Assembly (NCBI GenBank): GCA_016763695.1
Contig: JAESTH010000266.1
Location: 1-60,341, forward strand
Direction of reading: 5' to 3'
Origin: Alcanivoracaceae bacterium
Lineage (GTDB): Bacteria; Pseudomonadota; Gammaproteobacteria; Xanthomonadales; Marinicellaceae
DNA: 60,341 nt
Made by a program: the position numbers and the translations under genes. The notes under the pieces are model-generated. The model saw only the letters and a program-made list of their open reading frames with translations, was not told where the DNA came from and searched no databases. Positions 35,886 to 44,923 of this stretch are shown here, piece by piece (the first letter of the stretch is position 1; each line of letters opens with the position of its first letter).

Positions 35886-36634
35886 TATACTAACCCCTTT
35901 TCTTTTAACATACTTACCAAATCATCAACTGACTCAACCATCACGCCTTTTTCTCTTGGCATTGGAGATTCAAATAATTGTACATCCAATTCTTTGTCAT
36001 CAAAACCCGCAACTGTATCATCAATGCTGATAATATCAAGCGGCTTTCTTTTTGCTTTCATGATATCTGGTAACTTAACAAACCTTGGTTCGTTTAAGCG
36101 TAAATCCGTTGATATAACAGCAGGTAAGGTTACTTCAATGGTCTCTAAACCTGCATCTACTTCTCTTGTTGCCATAGCGGTAGTGTCATTGACTTTCAGT
36201 TTTGAGACAAAAGTAGCTTGTGGTCTTTTCCATAATGTTGCCAGCATTTGTGGTGTTTGGTTATTGTCATCATCAATGGCTTGTTTGCCCATAATGACTA
36301 GGCCAGGTTGTTCTTTTTCGACAATGCTCAAAAGGCTTGTTGCTGCTTTAAGAGGCTGAATCTCTGAGTTCGACTCAACCAATATAGCTCTATCAGCTCC
36401 CATAGCCAAAGCTGTTCTTAGCTGTTGTTGTGCATTGTTGGCGCCAATTGTGGCAACAATAACTTCTTTTGCTACACCAGATTCTTTAATTCGTAAAGCT
36501 TCCTCAATTGCAATCTCGTCAAATGGATTAATGCTCATTTTTACGCCATCGGTAGCAACACCGCTGCCATCTGGTTTGACTTGTACGCGCACATTGAAAT
36601 CAACCACACGTTTAATTGCTACTAAAATTTTCAT
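35885..36634 (-). CDS. etfB: Electron transfer flavoprotein beta subunit
   Basis: A 249-residue subunit binding AMP: MKILVAIKRVVDFNVRVQVK at the N-terminus, NPFDEIAIEEALRIKE, ALAMGADRAILVE, the signature LVIMGKQAIDDDNNQTPQML (about 120-140), and LPAVISTDLRLNEPRFVKLP. Length is standard. It is the first gene of etfBA and is divergent from the FHA gene, with 214 bases between starts. Confidence 0.95.
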   Translation of the reverse strand: MKILVAIKRVVDFNVRVQVKPDGSGVATDGVKMSINPFDEIAIEEALRIKESGVAKEVIVATIGANNAQQQLRTALAMGADRAILVESNSEIQPLKAATSLLSIVEKEQPGLVIMGKQAIDDDNNQTPQMLATLWKRPQATFVSKLKVNDTTAMATREVDAGLETIEVTLPAVISTDLRLNEPRFVKLPDIMKAKRKPLDIISIDDTVAGFDDKELDVQLFESPMPREKGVMVESVDDLVSMLKEKGLV

Positions 36635-36808
36635 ATGTGTTTTCTCGAAATAAATTAGAATGTTAGTAATTAGATTAATAAGAACATTAGATAAAGTACA
36701 CTTGTAATACTTTATTAGCCTTATCGATTAGATTTTGTGAGATTATATCATTAGGTAACAATAAAGCCACTAATTATGCTCATTATGCTTTAAGTCTATG
36801 TGGTATTT

Positions 36809-36818
36809 TTGGTATAAT
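36809..36818 (+). promoter_or_regulatory. Extended -10 promoter of the FHA gene
   Basis: TTGGTATAAT includes a TGn extension and a perfect TATAAT (36813-36818), 30 bases before ATG. The -35 region is poor, as usual for extended -10 promoters. Confidence 0.6.
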
Positions 36819-36848
36819 TTTGCGATATAACAATAATTGGAGACGAGT

Positions 36849-37694
36849 ATGAAATTAATCTTTCCGCATAAAGAACATAAGGATTTTGAATTAATAGGTG
36901 ATAGTTTTACTATTGGTAGTTCAGATGATGCTGCAATAAAAATTAATGCAATAGGCATGAGCTCAATACATGCGACTCTTATAAAGGATGGCAATGACTA
37001 CTCTTTAAAAATTGATAATCCAGCCTGTATGGTATCTGTGAACGGTCGTTTAGTTAAAGAAGTTAAGGAAGTGAGAGCGGGAGATTTAATGATTGTTGCC
37101 CAAGTGCATTGCAAACTTGAAGAGCAGACAGCTCAGAAACAGGATGAAAATCGTACTCGTATTCGCATGGCTCTGCCTAAATTTGTGTTGCGCGGAGTGT
37201 CAGGTGTATACTTTGGCAAAACTTTTCCTTTAAGAGGTAAGACAAGTTTAGGCAGGCATTCTGATAACGACATATTTGTTAATGTTGATGGAATATCTAG
37301 AAAGCATGCCGTTATATCCGTGCTTGCAGATAGTTTGGAAATTGAAGACATGGATTCATCTAATGGAACATATGTCAATGGTAAGCAAATAACTAAATCC
37401 AAAATCGATATAGGTGATGAAATTAAGCTGGATAATATCCGCTTTCTTATTCAGTCCCCTGGTATGCAACTTGATAAAGATACCCAGAAATTTAAAACAG
37501 GTGATGTAGCAAATGCTGGAAAGAGGGTTAATAAAAAAGAAAGGTTTGCAGATGACTCTTCTGGTTCTGGTGGTAAGTGGGTGGCGATGATAGTCATATT
37601 GTTGGTCGTTGCTGGTGGAAGTGCATGGTATATGGGGTTATTCCAACAAGTAGCTATTTTTATATTTATTTTGACATCAGAGGTATATGCATAA
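36849..37694 (+). CDS. Protein with two FHA domains and a C-terminal membrane helix
   Basis: ATG 36849 is preferred because GGAGA lies 6-10 bases upstream. About 281 residues: a degenerate FHA domain (residues 1-90, SIHATLIKDGNDYSLKI, VSVNGRLVKEV) and a canonical one (about 115-205: TSLGRHSDNDIFV, GISRKHAVISVL, DMDSSNGTYVNGKQI), which reads phosphothreonine. A linker with GSGGK precedes a membrane helix (WVAMIVILLVVAGGSAWYMG). The last residues (SEVYA) and stop come from the dispersed repeat at 37681, so the original C-terminus may have been lost. FHA proteins pair with kinases such as the one at the start of the window, but that link is inference. Confidence 0.85.
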   Translation: MKLIFPHKEHKDFELIGDSFTIGSSDDAAIKINAIGMSSIHATLIKDGNDYSLKIDNPACMVSVNGRLVKEVKEVRAGDLMIVAQVHCKLEEQTAQKQDENRTRIRMALPKFVLRGVSGVYFGKTFPLRGKTSLGRHSDNDIFVNVDGISRKHAVISVLADSLEIEDMDSSNGTYVNGKQITKSKIDIGDEIKLDNIRFLIQSPGMQLDKDTQKFKTGDVANAGKRVNKKERFADDSSGSGGKWVAMIVILLVVAGGSAWYMGLFQQVAIFIFILTSEVYA

Positions 37695-37889
37695 CTAAGA
37701 TCAGTGGGAATGTAGCCCATAGGCTATTTTTTCATATAAATATTAGTAGACTGTGAAAATAAAGCTCTACTGGCTATTTTCGCCTATTAAATTCGCTCAA
37801 GAGAGTGACTATTAAGCCAAATTTAATAGGAAAAACTATCTCAATGTGCATCTCCATCCCATCTGACCATAGTTATGAATATGCTTCAT
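37681..37889. repeat. Inverted pair of the dispersed 36-bp repeat forming a palindromic element
   Basis: Reverse copy 37681-37714 and forward copy 37847-37882 face each other across about 130 bases. Inside, CCTATTAAATT (37783-37793) and AATTTAATAGG (37820-37830) form a second nested inverted repeat. The left end supplies GAGGTATATGCATAA to the FHA gene. The layout is that of a small non-autonomous element or long hairpin. Confidence 0.65.
37713..37732 (+). terminator. Possible terminator of the FHA gene
   Basis: TAGCC (37713-37717) pairs with GGCTA (37722-37726), followed by six T. Short but with a good T tract, 18 bases after the stop. Confidence 0.45.
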
Positions 37890-37977
37890 TAAAGTGATAT
37901 TTAGTTTCGCTGATGTGTCCTTTTGCACGTCGTATATTACGATGTTATTTATTCTTGTATTTTTTATATGTTATGTA

Positions 37978-38146
37978 GTTGCTTGAACGAGAAAGGATAA
38001 TCTACTGCGGAAAAGCTGGACTTTGTCTAAATATCTCCTTATTTCCGTCAAATAGCCAGCTATTTTTCTCAAATAATGATTTATTTGCACGCATTTGTAT
38101 GATGTTGGGCTTTCCCTCACTAAGATTTCCTTTCTCGTTCAAGCAC
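37978..38146. repeat. Palindromic MITE-like element, copy A
   Basis: The element begins GTTGCTTGAACGAGAAAGG and ends CCTTTCTCGTTCAAGCAC, an inverted repeat, and is flanked by TATGTA at 37972-37977 and 38147-38152, a 6-bp target duplication. The interior contains CGGAAAAGCTGG and AAATAGCCAGCTATTT shared with copies B and C. It carries no credible gene. It is 98 bases before the FAD oxidoreductase gene. Confidence 0.8.
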
Positions 38147-38244
38147 TATGTAAGTATAGTGATGATTACTTTGAAAAATAAAAAAATAGTTTCTTGGTAA
38201 AAATTTGTTATACATCCTGATTAAACTCGGGTAAAATTTGCTGC

Positions 38245-40020
38245 ATGAAAGAAACCAATATAAAAAATGTTAGCTATTTTCATAAAGTAGTAGATTGTCA
38301 ATATGCGTGCCCAGCGCATACCCCTGTTCCTGAATATATTCGCATGATTGCAGCTAGGCGATTTGATGATGCCTATATGATTAATTGGGAGTCCAATGTT
38401 TTTCCTGGTGTTTTGGGAAGAACCTGTGATAGGCCCTGCGAACCAGCTTGTAGACGTGGCAGGGTAGAAGAACAACCAGTTGCCATTTGTCGGCTTAAAC
38501 GTGTTGCTGCTGACCATAAATCAGACATAACTGATAGATTACCTGATATTCCAACCGAAAAAAATGGCAAAAGAATTGCTTTGATTGGCGGTGGTCCCGC
38601 CTCTTTAACCGTCGCAAGAGATTTAATGCCATTGGGTTACCATGTTGACTTATATGATGATCAATATAAAGCAGGTGGATTTATGCGTAGTCAGATTCCT
38701 TCATTTCGTTTACCTGAAACAGTGTTGGATGAAGAGGTTAACTATATACTGGACATGGGAGTAAACACACACCTCAAACAAAAGGTGAGCAGTATGAGAT
38801 CGATGCTGGAAAAAGATTATGATGCAATTTTCGTAGGGACAGGCGCACCCCGAGGAAGGGATTTACCAAAACTTGAGGGTAGGCAGGAAGCGAATGATAA
38901 TATTCATATAGGTATTGACTGGCTTGCTAATGTGGCATTTGAGCACACTGAATCAATTGGTGAAAAAGTACTGGTATTAGGTGGTGGCAATACTGCGATG
39001 GATTGTTGTAGAACTGCAAGACGAATAGGTGGTAAGGATGTACGCATAGTTGTACGTAGTCCTAAAGCCGATATGAAAGCATCTCCCTGGGAAATCGAAG
39101 ATGCAGAGCATGAGGGTATTCCAATGTTTGAGAACCATACTCCTAAAGCATTTGTTTGTGAGAATGGGAAATTGGTCGGCATGTTATTTGAGTTGGTTAA
39201 AGCAAAATATGCAGAAAATGGTAGAAGAAGCCTAGTACCAACTGGAGAACCTGATGTTTTGATAGAATGTGATGATGTGTTAATGGCCTTGGGACAGATG
39301 AATTCTTTTCCATGGATAGAGCGTGACTTGGGTATAGAGTTTAATGACTGGGATATGCCTGAAGTTGACAAGACCACTTTTCAGACCTCTTTGAAAAACA
39401 TATTTGTTGGTGGTGATGCGGCATGGGGGCCAGAAAATGTCATAACAGCTGTTGCCCACGGTCATCAGGCCGCTATTTCAATTGATAAATATTGTCACGA
39501 AAAAGATACCAGGGATCGACCACCACCAGGTACAACGCTCATTAGTCAGAAAATGGGTTTTCATGATTGGTTGTATAGTGCTCCCGTTTCAGATGATTTA
39601 CGTTTTGTTGTCAGCCATGTTGATACAGAACTGGCTTTATCTGATAGAAAAATAGAAGTGGAGAAAGGCTTCAGCTTAGAGCAGGGGCTTAAGGAAGTGC
39701 AAAGGTGTTTAAATTGCGATGTACAAACGGTCTTCGAAAAAGACAAGTGTATTGAGTGTGACGCCTGCGAAGACATTTGTCCAACTGACTGTATCACCTT
39801 TATTGATAATGATGAAGAGGACATACTACGTCAAAGCTTGAAAATGCCAGCTGATAATCTGGAGCAAAGTTTATATGTTTCTGCTGAGCTTAAAACTAAA
39901 CGGGTGATGGTTAAGGATGAAAATGTCTGTTTACATTGTGGGCTTTGTTCTGAAAGGTGTCCAACTGGCGCATGGGATATGCGTAAATTTTTATTACATG
40001 AAGCAAAGGCAGGTCGATAA
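38245..40020 (+). CDS. FAD-dependent NAD(P)H oxidoreductase with GltD-like N-terminus and two 4Fe-4S clusters
   Basis: A 591-residue protein. The N-terminal Fe-S part (CQYACPAHTPVPEYIR, RTCDRPCEPACRRG; residues 15-75) and two Rossmann folds (IALIGGGPASLTVARDL near 110, VLVLGGGNTAMDCCRTARR near 245) are those of the glutamate synthase small subunit family. The C-terminus adds two ferredoxin motifs: CIECDACEDICP and CLHCGLCSERCP. It can thus pass electrons between NAD(P)H and ferredoxin-like clusters. It is followed after 2 bases by the alpha/gamma subunit of a 2-oxoacid:ferredoxin oxidoreductase, so it is probably the electron-transfer module of that complex. Confidence 0.85.
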   Translation: MKETNIKNVSYFHKVVDCQYACPAHTPVPEYIRMIAARRFDDAYMINWESNVFPGVLGRTCDRPCEPACRRGRVEEQPVAICRLKRVAADHKSDITDRLPDIPTEKNGKRIALIGGGPASLTVARDLMPLGYHVDLYDDQYKAGGFMRSQIPSFRLPETVLDEEVNYILDMGVNTHLKQKVSSMRSMLEKDYDAIFVGTGAPRGRDLPKLEGRQEANDNIHIGIDWLANVAFEHTESIGEKVLVLGGGNTAMDCCRTARRIGGKDVRIVVRSPKADMKASPWEIEDAEHEGIPMFENHTPKAFVCENGKLVGMLFELVKAKYAENGRRSLVPTGEPDVLIECDDVLMALGQMNSFPWIERDLGIEFNDWDMPEVDKTTFQTSLKNIFVGGDAAWGPENVITAVAHGHQAAISIDKYCHEKDTRDRPPPGTTLISQKMGFHDWLYSAPVSDDLRFVVSHVDTELALSDRKIEVEKGFSLEQGLKEVQRCLNCDVQTVFEKDKCIECDACEDICPTDCITFIDNDEEDILRQSLKMPADNLEQSLYVSAELKTKRVMVKDENVCLHCGLCSERCPTGAWDMRKFLLHEAKAGR

Positions 40021-40022
40021 GC

Positions 40023-41846
40023 ATGAATAGAATGAAAGCAACTAACGATTTCGTTATTCTTTTTGCAAACATAAATGGTTCAGGCTCGGCATCAGCCAAT
40101 AATTTATTCGCAAAAGCTGTGTTTAGATTAGGGATTCCTGTTTCTGCTAAAAATATATTTCCATCAAATATTCAGGGCTTGCCTACTTGGTTTGAAGTCA
40201 GGGTCAGTGAAAAAGGCTATTTGGGGCGTAGGGAAGGGTACGATTTTGTGGTCGCAACCAATGGTCAAACAGTAGTTAAAGATTATCAGGAACTGGAAAA
40301 GGGTGGTTATTTTTTCTATGATTCATCAAGACGTCTACCTGAAACCCTTAAACGTGATGATATCACTGAAATTGGTATTCCCTTAACTAATATTTGTAAT
40401 GAAAATTATACCGATCCACGTTTACGGCAGATATTTAAAAATATTGTTTATGTTGGTGCATTAGCCTATCTTTTTGATATGGATTTTTCTGTTTTTGAAG
40501 ATTCAATAAAGTCTCAGTTTGCTAAAAAAGCTAAATTAATTGAACCCAATATAAAGGCACTAAAACTTGGTTATGACCATGCACAAGAACATTACAATGA
40601 TATTTGTCAATTAAATATCCATAGACGAAATTTAACTGGCGATAAGATTATGATGGAGGGTAATACAGCAACTGGATTAGGCGCTGTTTTTGCTGGAGTA
40701 ACGGTTGCTGGCTGGTATCCTATTACGCCATCGACATCTGTTATTGAAGCATTTGAAAGTTATTGTAGAAAATACCGGGTAGATGCTGAAACAGGTAAAA
40801 ATAAATTTGCTATTGTGCAGGCAGAAGATGAGCTTGCTGCGATTGGTATCGTGATTGGTGCGGCCTGGAATGGTGCGCGGTCGTTTACCGCAACATCTGG
40901 GCCAGGAGTTTCTCTGATGGGAGAGTTTTTAGGATTGGCATATTTTGCAGAAATCCCAGTTTTTCTAGTCGATATTCAGCGTTCAGGCCCAAGTACTGGT
41001 ATGCCTACTCGTACCCAGCAATCTGATGTATTAGCAGCAGCTTATGCTTCGCATGGTGATACCAAGCATGTTTTATTATTCCCTGCTAATCCCAAAGAGT
41101 GTTTTGATATGACGGTCATTGGTCTGGATCTGGCAGAAAGATTACAAACCCCTGTGCTGATGATGAGCGACCTGGATCTGGGCATGAATACGCATATGAG
41201 TGATCCAATTCAATGGGATGAATCACAGGTTTATGATCGAGGTAAAGTTCTTGATTATGATGGTTTGGAAAAGAAAAAAGAGCGTTGGGGTCGATATTTA
41301 GATGTTGATGGTGATGGTATTCCATATCGAACAATACCAGGAACACACCCAACTAAAGGTGCTTTTTTCACTCGTGGCTCATCACATGACGAATATGCTG
41401 TTTACACTGAAGATGGTAAGATTTATGCGAGAGGCATGCAAAGGTTGCTGACTAAATGGGATACTGCCAAAACCATTGTTCCTCAGGCCAGTATTTCTGA
41501 AAATAACAATGATATTGGTGTGGTTTATTATGGAACCAGCTCATTTGTGGCCAAAGAGGCTGATGATATGCTGACAGATCTGGGTCATCAATTTGATGAA
41601 ATGCGTATTAAGGCTTTTCCATTTGGATCTGAGGTTGAAGAGTTTATAAAAGCGCATTCAACATTGTTTGTTGTTGAGCAAAATAGAGATGCGCAAATGA
41701 AATCATTATTAGTCAATGAATTACAGGTAGTACCTGATAAATTAATTGAAGTGCTGAATATTGATGGTATGCCGATAACGGCACAATTTATTGTAGATGA
41801 GATACTTGAACATATAAATGGCAAAACATCAGAGGAGGTAAAATGA
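40023..41846 (+). CDS. 2-oxoacid:ferredoxin oxidoreductase, fused gamma-alpha subunit (KorA-type)
   Basis: A 607-residue protein. The N-terminal gamma domain (residues 1-205) has NINGSGSASANNLFAKAVFR and GLPTWFEVRVSEKGYLGRR; the alpha part begins near 210 with GNTATGLGAVFAGVTVAGWY and PITPSTSVIEAFE, followed by EDELAAIGIVIGAAWNGARS and QRSGPSTGMPTRTQQSD. This gamma-alpha fusion is common in 2-oxoglutarate:ferredoxin oxidoreductases. The start is 2 bases after the previous stop and the end overlaps the beta gene by 4 bases. The substrate (2-oxoglutarate or branched-chain acids) is not decided by sequence alone. Confidence 0.88.
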   Translation: MNRMKATNDFVILFANINGSGSASANNLFAKAVFRLGIPVSAKNIFPSNIQGLPTWFEVRVSEKGYLGRREGYDFVVATNGQTVVKDYQELEKGGYFFYDSSRRLPETLKRDDITEIGIPLTNICNENYTDPRLRQIFKNIVYVGALAYLFDMDFSVFEDSIKSQFAKKAKLIEPNIKALKLGYDHAQEHYNDICQLNIHRRNLTGDKIMMEGNTATGLGAVFAGVTVAGWYPITPSTSVIEAFESYCRKYRVDAETGKNKFAIVQAEDELAAIGIVIGAAWNGARSFTATSGPGVSLMGEFLGLAYFAEIPVFLVDIQRSGPSTGMPTRTQQSDVLAAAYASHGDTKHVLLFPANPKECFDMTVIGLDLAERLQTPVLMMSDLDLGMNTHMSDPIQWDESQVYDRGKVLDYDGLEKKKERWGRYLDVDGDGIPYRTIPGTHPTKGAFFTRGSSHDEYAVYTEDGKIYARGMQRLLTKWDTAKTIVPQASISENNNDIGVVYYGTSSFVAKEADDMLTDLGHQFDEMRIKAFPFGSEVEEFIKAHSTLFVVEQNRDAQMKSLLVNELQVVPDKLIEVLNIDGMPITAQFIVDEILEHINGKTSEEVK

Positions 41847-42895
41847 GTTATATAATATCCGATTTTAGACACCCAAATGCTAAAGTTAACGACCTGGGAC
41901 TCAGTAAAAGAGATTACGAAGGTGCGCTTTCAACCTTGTGTGCAGGATGTGGGCATGATTCCATCAGTGCTGCGATCGTACAGTCATTTTTTGAAATGAA
42001 TATTGAACCACATAAAGTGGTAAAAACTTCAGGTATTGGTTGCTCATCAAAGACTCCGACCTATTTTTTGGGTAGGGCTCATGGTTTTAACTCAGTTCAT
42101 GGCAGGATGCCATCGGTTTCGACAGGAGCCAATATGGCAAATAAAGATTTGCAATATATAGGTATTTCTGGTGATGGTGATACTGCTTCAATCGGCATGG
42201 GGCAATTTGCGCATGTGGTTAGAAGAAATCTCAATATGATCTATCTGGTAATGAATAATGGTTGTTATGGTTTGACCAAAGGACAGGACTCGGCTACGGC
42301 AGATGTTGGTTCAGCGGGTAAAAAAGGTGTTGCCAATCAATTTGCTGCCATTGATTTATGTCAATTAGCCCTACAACTGGGAGCTGGTTATGTTGCACGT
42401 AGTTTCTCTGGTGATAAAAAACAATTAGTGCCATTAATAAAAGGTGCCATTGAACATCAAGGTTTTGCTTTTATTGATGTCATTTCACCATGTGTTACCT
42501 TCAATAATACACCAAGTTCTACCAAAGGTTATGAATATGTTCGCGATCATCTAGATGCAACTGGAACCATAGATTTTGTGCCTGAAAGACAGGAGTTGAA
42601 AATTATCCACCCGGAAGGAACCAGTAAAGAAGTTAAATTACATGATGGCAGTAAACTCATTCTTAAAAAGAATTCACACGATTATGACCTGTCCAGCAAA
42701 AGAGAGGCCATGAATACTATAGAAACCGTACGGGAAGAACATAAAATACTCACTGGTTTAATCTATCTTCATGAAGACCCAAAAGATACTCATGCAAAAA
42801 TTAACAGTGTGGATAAACCTCTGAACAGTTTGTCACAAGCGGAAGTTTGTCCTGGCTCTGCAGTATTGGATGATTTGAATGCAGGATTTAGGTAG
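41843..42895 (+). CDS. 2-oxoacid:ferredoxin oxidoreductase beta subunit (KorB-type)
   Basis: A 350-residue thiamine-diphosphate-binding subunit. Cluster-related Cys residues are in LCAGCGHDSISAAIV and SGIGCSSKTPTYF; the TPP motif is ISGDGDTASIGMGQFAH with the later NNGCYGLTKGQ; another Cys is in VISPCVTFNN. It completes the operon. With the FAD/Fe-S protein, the complex could oxidise a 2-oxoacid to acyl-CoA and CO2 and deliver electrons to NAD(P)+ or run in reverse. Confidence 0.9.
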   Translation: MSYIISDFRHPNAKVNDLGLSKRDYEGALSTLCAGCGHDSISAAIVQSFFEMNIEPHKVVKTSGIGCSSKTPTYFLGRAHGFNSVHGRMPSVSTGANMANKDLQYIGISGDGDTASIGMGQFAHVVRRNLNMIYLVMNNGCYGLTKGQDSATADVGSAGKKGVANQFAAIDLCQLALQLGAGYVARSFSGDKKQLVPLIKGAIEHQGFAFIDVISPCVTFNNTPSSTKGYEYVRDHLDATGTIDFVPERQELKIIHPEGTSKEVKLHDGSKLILKKNSHDYDLSSKREAMNTIETVREEHKILTGLIYLHEDPKDTHAKINSVDKPLNSLSQAEVCPGSAVLDDLNAGFR

Positions 42896-42929
42896 TTGAA
42901 ACTCTTTTTCGTTAAAGCACTATTTAGGT

Positions 42930-42951
42930 CATCCCTGTCTTTGCAGGGATG
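42930..42951. terminator. Hairpin between korB and sufE
   Basis: CATCCCTG (42930-42937) and CAGGGATG (42944-42951) with a 6-base loop, 35 bases after korB. No T tract on either strand, so it may be a REP-like element instead of a strong terminator. Confidence 0.4.
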
Positions 42952-42990
42952 AGGCTAATTAAATTGAATTATACTGAATAGTTGCCGAGG

Positions 42991-43395
42991 TTAAATATAA
43001 CTTTTGGCAATTTCCTGTATCTTGTTTAATAAAGAAGAAAGTCCATTACTGCGAGTACCAGACAGGTGTTTGTCCAGACCTATTTCGGCAATAAAAGTTG
43101 GCTTTGTTGCAATGATCTCTTTTGAACTTTTATCAGAATAAATGCTCAAGACCAAGGCGACTAAACCGGCCACAATTGCGGCATCACTTTCAGCCCTGAA
43201 AATAATTTTATCATTGACTAATTGATGGATGATCCACACTTGAGATTGACAGCCCTGCAGTTTATTGTCATCAATTTTATCTGCATTGTCCAATTTATCC
43301 AGATCTTTACCTAAGTCAATGATATATTGATATTTTTCCATCCAATCATCAAAGACTTCAAAGTCTTCAATTATTTCCTGTTGGCTTTTTATCAT
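42991..43395 (-). CDS. sufE: SufE family Fe-S cluster assembly protein
   Basis: A 134-residue protein with the SufE active-site Cys in KLQGCQSQVWIIHQL (near residue 48), DWMEKYQYIIDLGKDL at the N-terminus and GLDKHLSGTRSNGLSSLLNK at the end. It accepts sulfane sulfur from a cysteine desulfurase (SufS/CsdA) and enhances it. The start overlaps the cysS stop by 4 bases, an arrangement that links cysteine use with sulfur transfer. Whether it is SufE or CsdE cannot be separated here. Confidence 0.9.
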   Translation of the reverse strand: MIKSQQEIIEDFEVFDDWMEKYQYIIDLGKDLDKLDNADKIDDNKLQGCQSQVWIIHQLVNDKIIFRAESDAAIVAGLVALVLSIYSDKSSKEIIATKPTFIAEIGLDKHLSGTRSNGLSSLLNKIQEIAKSYI

Positions 43396-44777
43396 GATTT
43401 TTTCACACTCCAGCGTGTACCGCTTGAGGAGTCTTCCAAGATGATATTCATAGCAGCAAGTTCATCTCTAATTTCATCGGACTTTGCCCAGTCTTTATCA
43501 GCTCTGGCCTGATCTCTTTGCTGAATTAGGCTCTCTACATTTTCATTGTCAATATCAGTATCATCAGATTTAAACCAGCTTTCTGCATCTTCCTGAAAGA
43601 AACCCAAAAGCTCGCCAGTACTTAACAGTTGTGATTTAAAGTGTTGTTTATCTTCAATGGATTCTGCCTTGGCCAGTTGTTTAGCAAGTTTATTAATTTC
43701 GGCAAATGTTATGGGTGTATTTAAATCATCATCCAAAGCCGTAATAATAGCAGTAGGAATGTTTTCTTTATTAATATCGGCATCAATCGATTGGTTTTCT
43801 CGCAATACAGCATAAATTCTATCAAGGGTTTTATTGGCTTTATGAATAGAGTCATCAGACCAGGCAACAGATTGCCTATATTGAGCACTCAGTAACAACC
43901 ATCGAATAACTTCGCCTTTATATTGGGCTGCTACATCTTTGATTAAAAGTATATTGCCTAAAGATTTAGACATTTTTTGCTTGCCCATATTTATCATGCC
44001 ATTATGCAACCAATAATTGGCAAAACTTTCTGTATTGTTGGCACAGCAGCTTTGTGCGGCTTCATTTTCGTGGTGTGGAAAGACTAAGTCTCGACCACCA
44101 CAATGTATGTCAATGGTATCGCCCAAATGAGCTTTGCACATGGCAGAACACTCTATATGCCATCCTGGTCTACCGCGTCCCCAGGGGCTATTCCAGCCAG
44201 GAAGACTGTCATCAGATGGTTTCCACAAGACAAAATCAGCAGGGTATTTTTTATAAGGAGCCACTTCCACTCTGGCACCAGCAATCATATCCTCAATTTT
44301 TCGGTTGGATAAGCTACCGTAATTTTCATATGATTCGACACTGAACAACACATGTCCTTCCGCTGCATAAGCATGTCCTTTTGCGATGAGTTTTTTTATC
44401 ATGGCTACTATCTGTGGAATATGCTCGGTAGCATAGGGTTCTACATCAGGTGCTAGTACCCCAAGCTGTTCAATATCTTGATTGTAAATATCAGCATATT
44501 TTTTTGAGTATTTCTTAATGTTTTGTCCAAGTTCTAATGCTGATTTATTGATTTTATCATCAATATCAGTAATATTTCTGGCATAGGTAACTTTAGGGTA
44601 ATGGTGTTGCAGTAATCTGTAAAGCACATCAAAAACCACAGCAGGTCTGGCGTTACCAATATGGGCATAGTTGTAAACCGTGGGTCCGCACAAGTACATG
44701 GTAATCGAGTCTGGATTTATCGGTGAAAAAGGCTCTTTTTGCCCAGTTTTTGTATTATATAAAATCAATGACTTCAC
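43392..44777 (-). CDS. cysS: Cysteinyl-tRNA synthetase
   Basis: A 461-residue class I synthetase. It has YLCGPTVYNYAHIGNARPAV (first zinc Cys and HIGN), the second zinc ligands in IECSAMCKAHLG and GGRDLVFPHHENEAAQS, and the KMSKS loop in GKQKMSKSLGNILL. All catalytic and zinc residues are present; length matches the family. The sufE gene follows it with a 4-base overlap. Confidence 0.95.
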   Translation of the reverse strand: MKSLILYNTKTGQKEPFSPINPDSITMYLCGPTVYNYAHIGNARPAVVFDVLYRLLQHHYPKVTYARNITDIDDKINKSALELGQNIKKYSKKYADIYNQDIEQLGVLAPDVEPYATEHIPQIVAMIKKLIAKGHAYAAEGHVLFSVESYENYGSLSNRKIEDMIAGARVEVAPYKKYPADFVLWKPSDDSLPGWNSPWGRGRPGWHIECSAMCKAHLGDTIDIHCGGRDLVFPHHENEAAQSCCANNTESFANYWLHNGMINMGKQKMSKSLGNILLIKDVAAQYKGEVIRWLLLSAQYRQSVAWSDDSIHKANKTLDRIYAVLRENQSIDADINKENIPTAIITALDDDLNTPITFAEINKLAKQLAKAESIEDKQHFKSQLLSTGELLGFFQEDAESWFKSDDTDIDNENVESLIQQRDQARADKDWAKSDEIRDELAAMNIILEDSSSGTRWSVKKS

Positions 44778-44923
44778 TTCTTAGATTAAAAGAAATATTT
44801 TATTCTATATGAGTGATTTCTTTAAGGAAAAACAATATTAGAGATTAAGAAATTCAAATTATATGGATATTAGCTGATTAAAATTGTATCATGACCGTAT
44901 TAATTAAAATAGGCAGTTTAAAA

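Noticed and set aside
37979-38200. Plus-strand ORF of 73 codons in the intergenic region
   Set aside because: It falls almost wholly in palindromic element copy A, whose other copies do not keep the frame.
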